Of a stretch of DNA of 36,162 nucleotides, positions 33,638 through 36,162 are shown in pieces. A model generated the notes under the pieces. The model ran no database searches and was not told where the DNA came from. It worked only from the letters and a program-made list of their open reading frames with translations. The translations under genes and the position numbers were made by a program. The DNA comes from Cognatishimia sp. (GTDB taxonomy: Bacteria; Pseudomonadota; Alphaproteobacteria; Rhodobacterales; Rhodobacteraceae). Positions within the stretch are counted from its first letter, which is position 1. Each line of letters opens with the position of its first letter. The stretch covers positions 15,933 through 52,094 of the forward strand of contig JABSOU010000023.1 in assembly GCA_013215215.1 (NCBI GenBank), written 5' to 3'.

Positions 33638-35205
33638 GCACCCCATCCCATTGGAGCGTCTGCCAACAGCGACAGTGGCATGGGGGTCGCGTCCACCGCG
33701 ATTGAAACACGGCCACCTGAGGCGTCGACAATGTCCTTTTGCGGATCGATCCCGGGCATAATTTCCGTTGCCACGAGGCCGCTGTCTCCCAACCGCATGA
33801 CGCAGCGCTCGGTGACGTAAAGCACCTCTTGTCCCAGCTCACGGGAGCGCTGGCCAGAGAAGGTCACATGTTCGACCTCCTCGACCATCTTTGAAAACTT
33901 GCCCGGCGCTGCAATCGAGATGCCGTCGTCGGTCAGTTCCACCTGCGCGCCTGCTTCAAACCAGCCAGAGAAGACGATCTTCTTGGCCCCGGACACAATG
34001 TCCACAAAACCGCCGCAACCCGCTGTCAAATATGGCTTTTTGCCAAGTTTCGAGACGTTTACGTTACCTTCGATGTCGACCTCTAGGAACGAGAGGAACG
34101 ACACGTCAAATCCGCCACCCTGAAAATAGATGAACTGCTGCGGAGAGGGGACAAAAGCATCTGCATTGGCTGCGCAGCCAAAGGCGAAACCGGTCAGAGG
34201 CATACCGCCGACTGCGCCCTGTTCGATGGCCCAGGTCACGGCCTCTGGGTGACCCTCTTCGAGCAAGATCCGAGGCACCATAGCGCTGATCCCGAATCCA
34301 AGGTTCGCGGTCATGCCAGGCTGAAGCTCCATCGCCGCGCGGCGGGCGATGACTTTCTCTACACTATGTTCCGCGAGGGAAAAGCTGTCCCAAGGCCGCA
34401 TGATCTGGCCGGAAATTGCGGGGTCGTATTGGGTTTCGCAGGTCTGCTTCTGGTTCGCATCAATCACGATGCAATCCACCAGATGACCCGGCACGCGCAC
34501 GTCATGCGGCCGCAAAGACCCGCGTTTGGTCACGCGGCTGACCTGCGCGATCACAAGGCCTCCGTGGTTTTTCACGCAGATGGCCTGCTCCAAAGCGCCC
34601 AGATAAGCGCCTTCGTTTTCGTAGGTGAGGTTGCCGAACTCATCGGCAGTGGTGGCGCGGATGATGGCCACATTTGGCACGACGTTCGGGAAATGCAGCC
34701 AGGTGTCGCCCCCAAACTCCACTCGCGAAACGATCGGCGTTTCCGCGGCCTTGTCGTTCATCGCACAGCCTTGGCGTTTAGGGTCGACGAAGGTCTCCAT
34801 GCCCACCTTGGTCAAAACGCCGGGGCGATTGGCCGCCGCCTCGCGTGTCATATCGAACAAGACGCCAGAGGGCACATTATAGGCGGCCACACGGTTCTCG
34901 TCGATCATCTTCCAGATCTCGGGCATGGGCTTGAAAGAGGGGCCCGACGGATAAGAGCCACCCAAAATGCGCGCTAAAAGCCCGTCTTTGGCGATGTAGT
35001 CAACGCCCAGCACGCCATACATATCACCCGCGGCAATCGGGTGGATGGTCGTCAGATTGCGCGGATGGCTTTCGGCGTCAAAACGTGCGCCGATGGCCTT
35101 GAGCACGAAATCAGGGCAGCCCAGTGCCGAAGAGGAAGACACTGTGACGACCGCATCATCGGCAATCCGCGCAACCGCGTCAGGGGCGCTGACGACTTTG
35201 TTCAT
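33634..35205 (-). CDS. fused alpha/beta acyl-CoA:carboxylate CoA-transferase (YdiF type)
   Basis: This 523-residue family-I CoA-transferase fuses both subunits. The alpha half has IHPIAAGDMYG and GDTWLHFPNVVPNVAIIR, and the beta half has LGFGISAMVPRILLEEG followed by the catalytic Glu328 in AIEQGAVGG. Such enzymes transfer CoA between acetyl-CoA and a carboxylate. It is flanked by 4-base overlaps with its neighbours, Gfo/Idh and enoyl-CoA hydratase. It probably activates the acid made by the aldehyde dehydrogenase. Confidence 0.9.
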   Translation of the reverse strand: MNKVVSAPDAVARIADDAVVTVSSSSALGCPDFVLKAIGARFDAESHPRNLTTIHPIAAGDMYGVLGVDYIAKDGLLARILGGSYPSGPSFKPMPEIWKMIDENRVAAYNVPSGVLFDMTREAAANRPGVLTKVGMETFVDPKRQGCAMNDKAAETPIVSRVEFGGDTWLHFPNVVPNVAIIRATTADEFGNLTYENEGAYLGALEQAICVKNHGGLVIAQVSRVTKRGSLRPHDVRVPGHLVDCIVIDANQKQTCETQYDPAISGQIMRPWDSFSLAEHSVEKVIARRAAMELQPGMTANLGFGISAMVPRILLEEGHPEAVTWAIEQGAVGGMPLTGFAFGCAANADAFVPSPQQFIYFQGGGFDVSFLSFLEVDIEGNVNVSKLGKKPYLTAGCGGFVDIVSGAKKIVFSGWFEAGAQVELTDDGISIAAPGKFSKMVEEVEHVTFSGQRSRELGQEVLYVTERCVMRLGDSGLVATEIMPGIDPQKDIVDASGGRVSIAVDATPMPLSLLADAPMGWGA

Positions 35206-36162
35206 TGGGGCTCTCCGTAGTTCAAATGTTGGCGCTGGCCGGTGGTCGCCGCGTCACGGACGGCCAGGGCAACGGCCAGAGATTTGTAGCCATCTTCACC
35301 GTTTGCGCCTTGATGGGGTTGGCCATTCACGGCTGCGGTGAATTCTGTGAGGACCTGTTCGTATAGGTCGTGGCGCGGGAAAGGGATCTCTTCTGTGCCA
35401 TCGGCCGTCACAAGCGTCACATCACCGGCGGGTGTTTGGGCGATGACACCTTTGCCATAGATCGCTCCCTTTGTGCCGTGAATTTCGACGCCTGTTTTGC
35501 CGAAAGGGTGGCCAAAGCTCACGTGGCTTAGGACTTGAATGCCGGATGCCATCGTCATGATCGCCATAGCGGAATCCTCAACGCCCTGGCCCATGCCCGA
35601 GGACGCAGCCTCTGCAACTACCGAGACCGGATCTTCGCCTAGGTGATAACGGATGGTGTCTGTGTCATGCACGGTCATGTCGAGCACAACGCCGCCGCCT
35701 GCGCCAGGATTGTCCAGACGCCAGCCACGCAGGTGTTCAGGCAGGCTGACCGCGTGAGAGATCTTTACGGACAGAACCTCTCCGATCCTTCCGTCGGCGA
35801 TCAACTGGCGGATCGCACGGTGACTGCCTGCGCAGCGCAGATGGTGATTGGTCGCAAAGTGGACGCCTGCTGCCTTGGCCGCGTCGATCATCTCGCGGGC
35901 CTCGGCCAGCGACATGGCCAAAGGCTTTTCGCAAAGTACATGTTTGCCTGAAGCGATAGCCGCAAGCGCCTGTGCGTGGTGTTTTTCGTTTGTCGAAGAG
36001 ATGTAGACCGCGTCAACCGAAGGGTCGGCGAGAGCCTGTTCCAAATCTGTGGTGGCATTCGCAATGCCTTCGTCGGCAGCGAATTGCGTTGCATGGCTTT
36101 CAGACCCGCTGACAACCCAGGTTGCCTCAGAGCCCTCAAAAGAGCGTATCGCCGGTATGAGA
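35202..36162 (-). CDS. Gfo/Idh/MocA-family dehydrogenase (5' end beyond window)
   Basis: The frame is open to the window edge, so the N-terminal NAD(P)-binding motif is missing and the true start is outside. The seen part begins IRSFEGSEATWVVSGSES and includes EQALADPSVDAVYISS, the EKP motif (CEKPLAM), and DNPGAGGGVVLDMTVHDTD. It is a sugar- or inositol-type dehydrogenase like the one at 18416, but of a different subgroup. It overlaps the CoA-transferase by 4 bases. Confidence 0.85.
   Translation of the reverse strand, partial: LIPAIRSFEGSEATWVVSGSESHATQFAADEGIANATTDLEQALADPSVDAVYISSTNEKHHAQALAAIASGKHVLCEKPLAMSLAEAREMIDAAKAAGVHFATNHHLRCAGSHRAIRQLIADGRIGEVLSVKISHAVSLPEHLRGWRLDNPGAGGGVVLDMTVHDTDTIRYHLGEDPVSVVAEAASSGMGQGVEDSAMAIMTMASGIQVLSHVSFGHPFGKTGVEIHGTKGAIYGKGVIAQTPAGDVTLVTADGTEEIPFPRHDLYEQVLTEFTAAVNGQPHQGANGEDGYKSLAVALAVRDAATTGQRQHLNYGEPQ

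Overview
The window looks like chromosomal DNA from an alphaproteobacterium of the Rhodobacterales (Roseobacter-type). This rests on high GC, tightly packed operons with many 4-base ATGA stop/start overlaps, a DctBD-controlled TRAP transporter, and several sugar or amine catabolic clusters with family mixes common in that group. No transposase, integrase, phage gene or CRISPR array was seen. The assignment is by recognition only; no search was run.

Region 1 (1-5058) is organic-acid uptake and sensing: the 5' end of a TRAP solute receptor (dctP), two near-identical 18-bp palindromes that look like DctD sites, dctD, dctB, and a divergent D-lactate-dehydrogenase-type flavoprotein. The DctD protein lacks the GAFTGA loop and the Walker A lysine, so it is probably not a classical sigma-54 activator. 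Region 2 (5058-12085) starts at a terminator shared by both strands. It holds a four-gene minus-strand operon: glutaryl-CoA dehydrogenase, a fused E1 alpha/beta 2-oxoacid dehydrogenase, a FabD-like acyltransferase with altered substrate residues, and an ALDH7 (aminoadipate-semialdehyde) dehydrogenase. A divergent LysR regulator has palindromes in the shared promoter. I read this as the aminoadipate/2-oxoadipate/glutaryl-CoA branch of lysine breakdown with an unusual 2-oxoadipate step.

Region 3 (12124-18297) has a tRNA-Gly(UCC), a DUF2165 membrane protein, and a minus-strand operon (small ORF, creatininase-family amidohydrolase, CodA-like amidohydrolase, FAD-linked oxidase, TauD/TfdA dioxygenase). 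Divergent from it are a RidA-family protein and a YaeR-like VOC protein. Together they suggest breakdown of a nitrogenous, possibly cyclic amide, compound whose identity I cannot tell.

Region 4 (18330-36162) is a large carbohydrate-type catabolic locus. A plus-strand operon (Gfo/Idh dehydrogenase, fumarate-reductase-like flavoprotein, KDG kinase) lies behind a promoter with two perfect copies of a LacI-type palindrome. A minus-strand run of tightly spaced genes covers Gfo/Idh (cut by the window edge), CoA-transferase, enoyl-CoA hydratase, aldehyde dehydrogenase, a sugar ABC transporter (binding protein, two permeases, ATPase), two GMC oxidoreductases, a Dabb protein and finally the LacI regulator. 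Sugar import, sugar-ring oxidation and acyl-CoA enzymes in one locus suggest use of a glycoside or sugar conjugate whose non-sugar part is handled as a CoA thioester. The substrate is unknown and this is the most promising undescribed pathway here.
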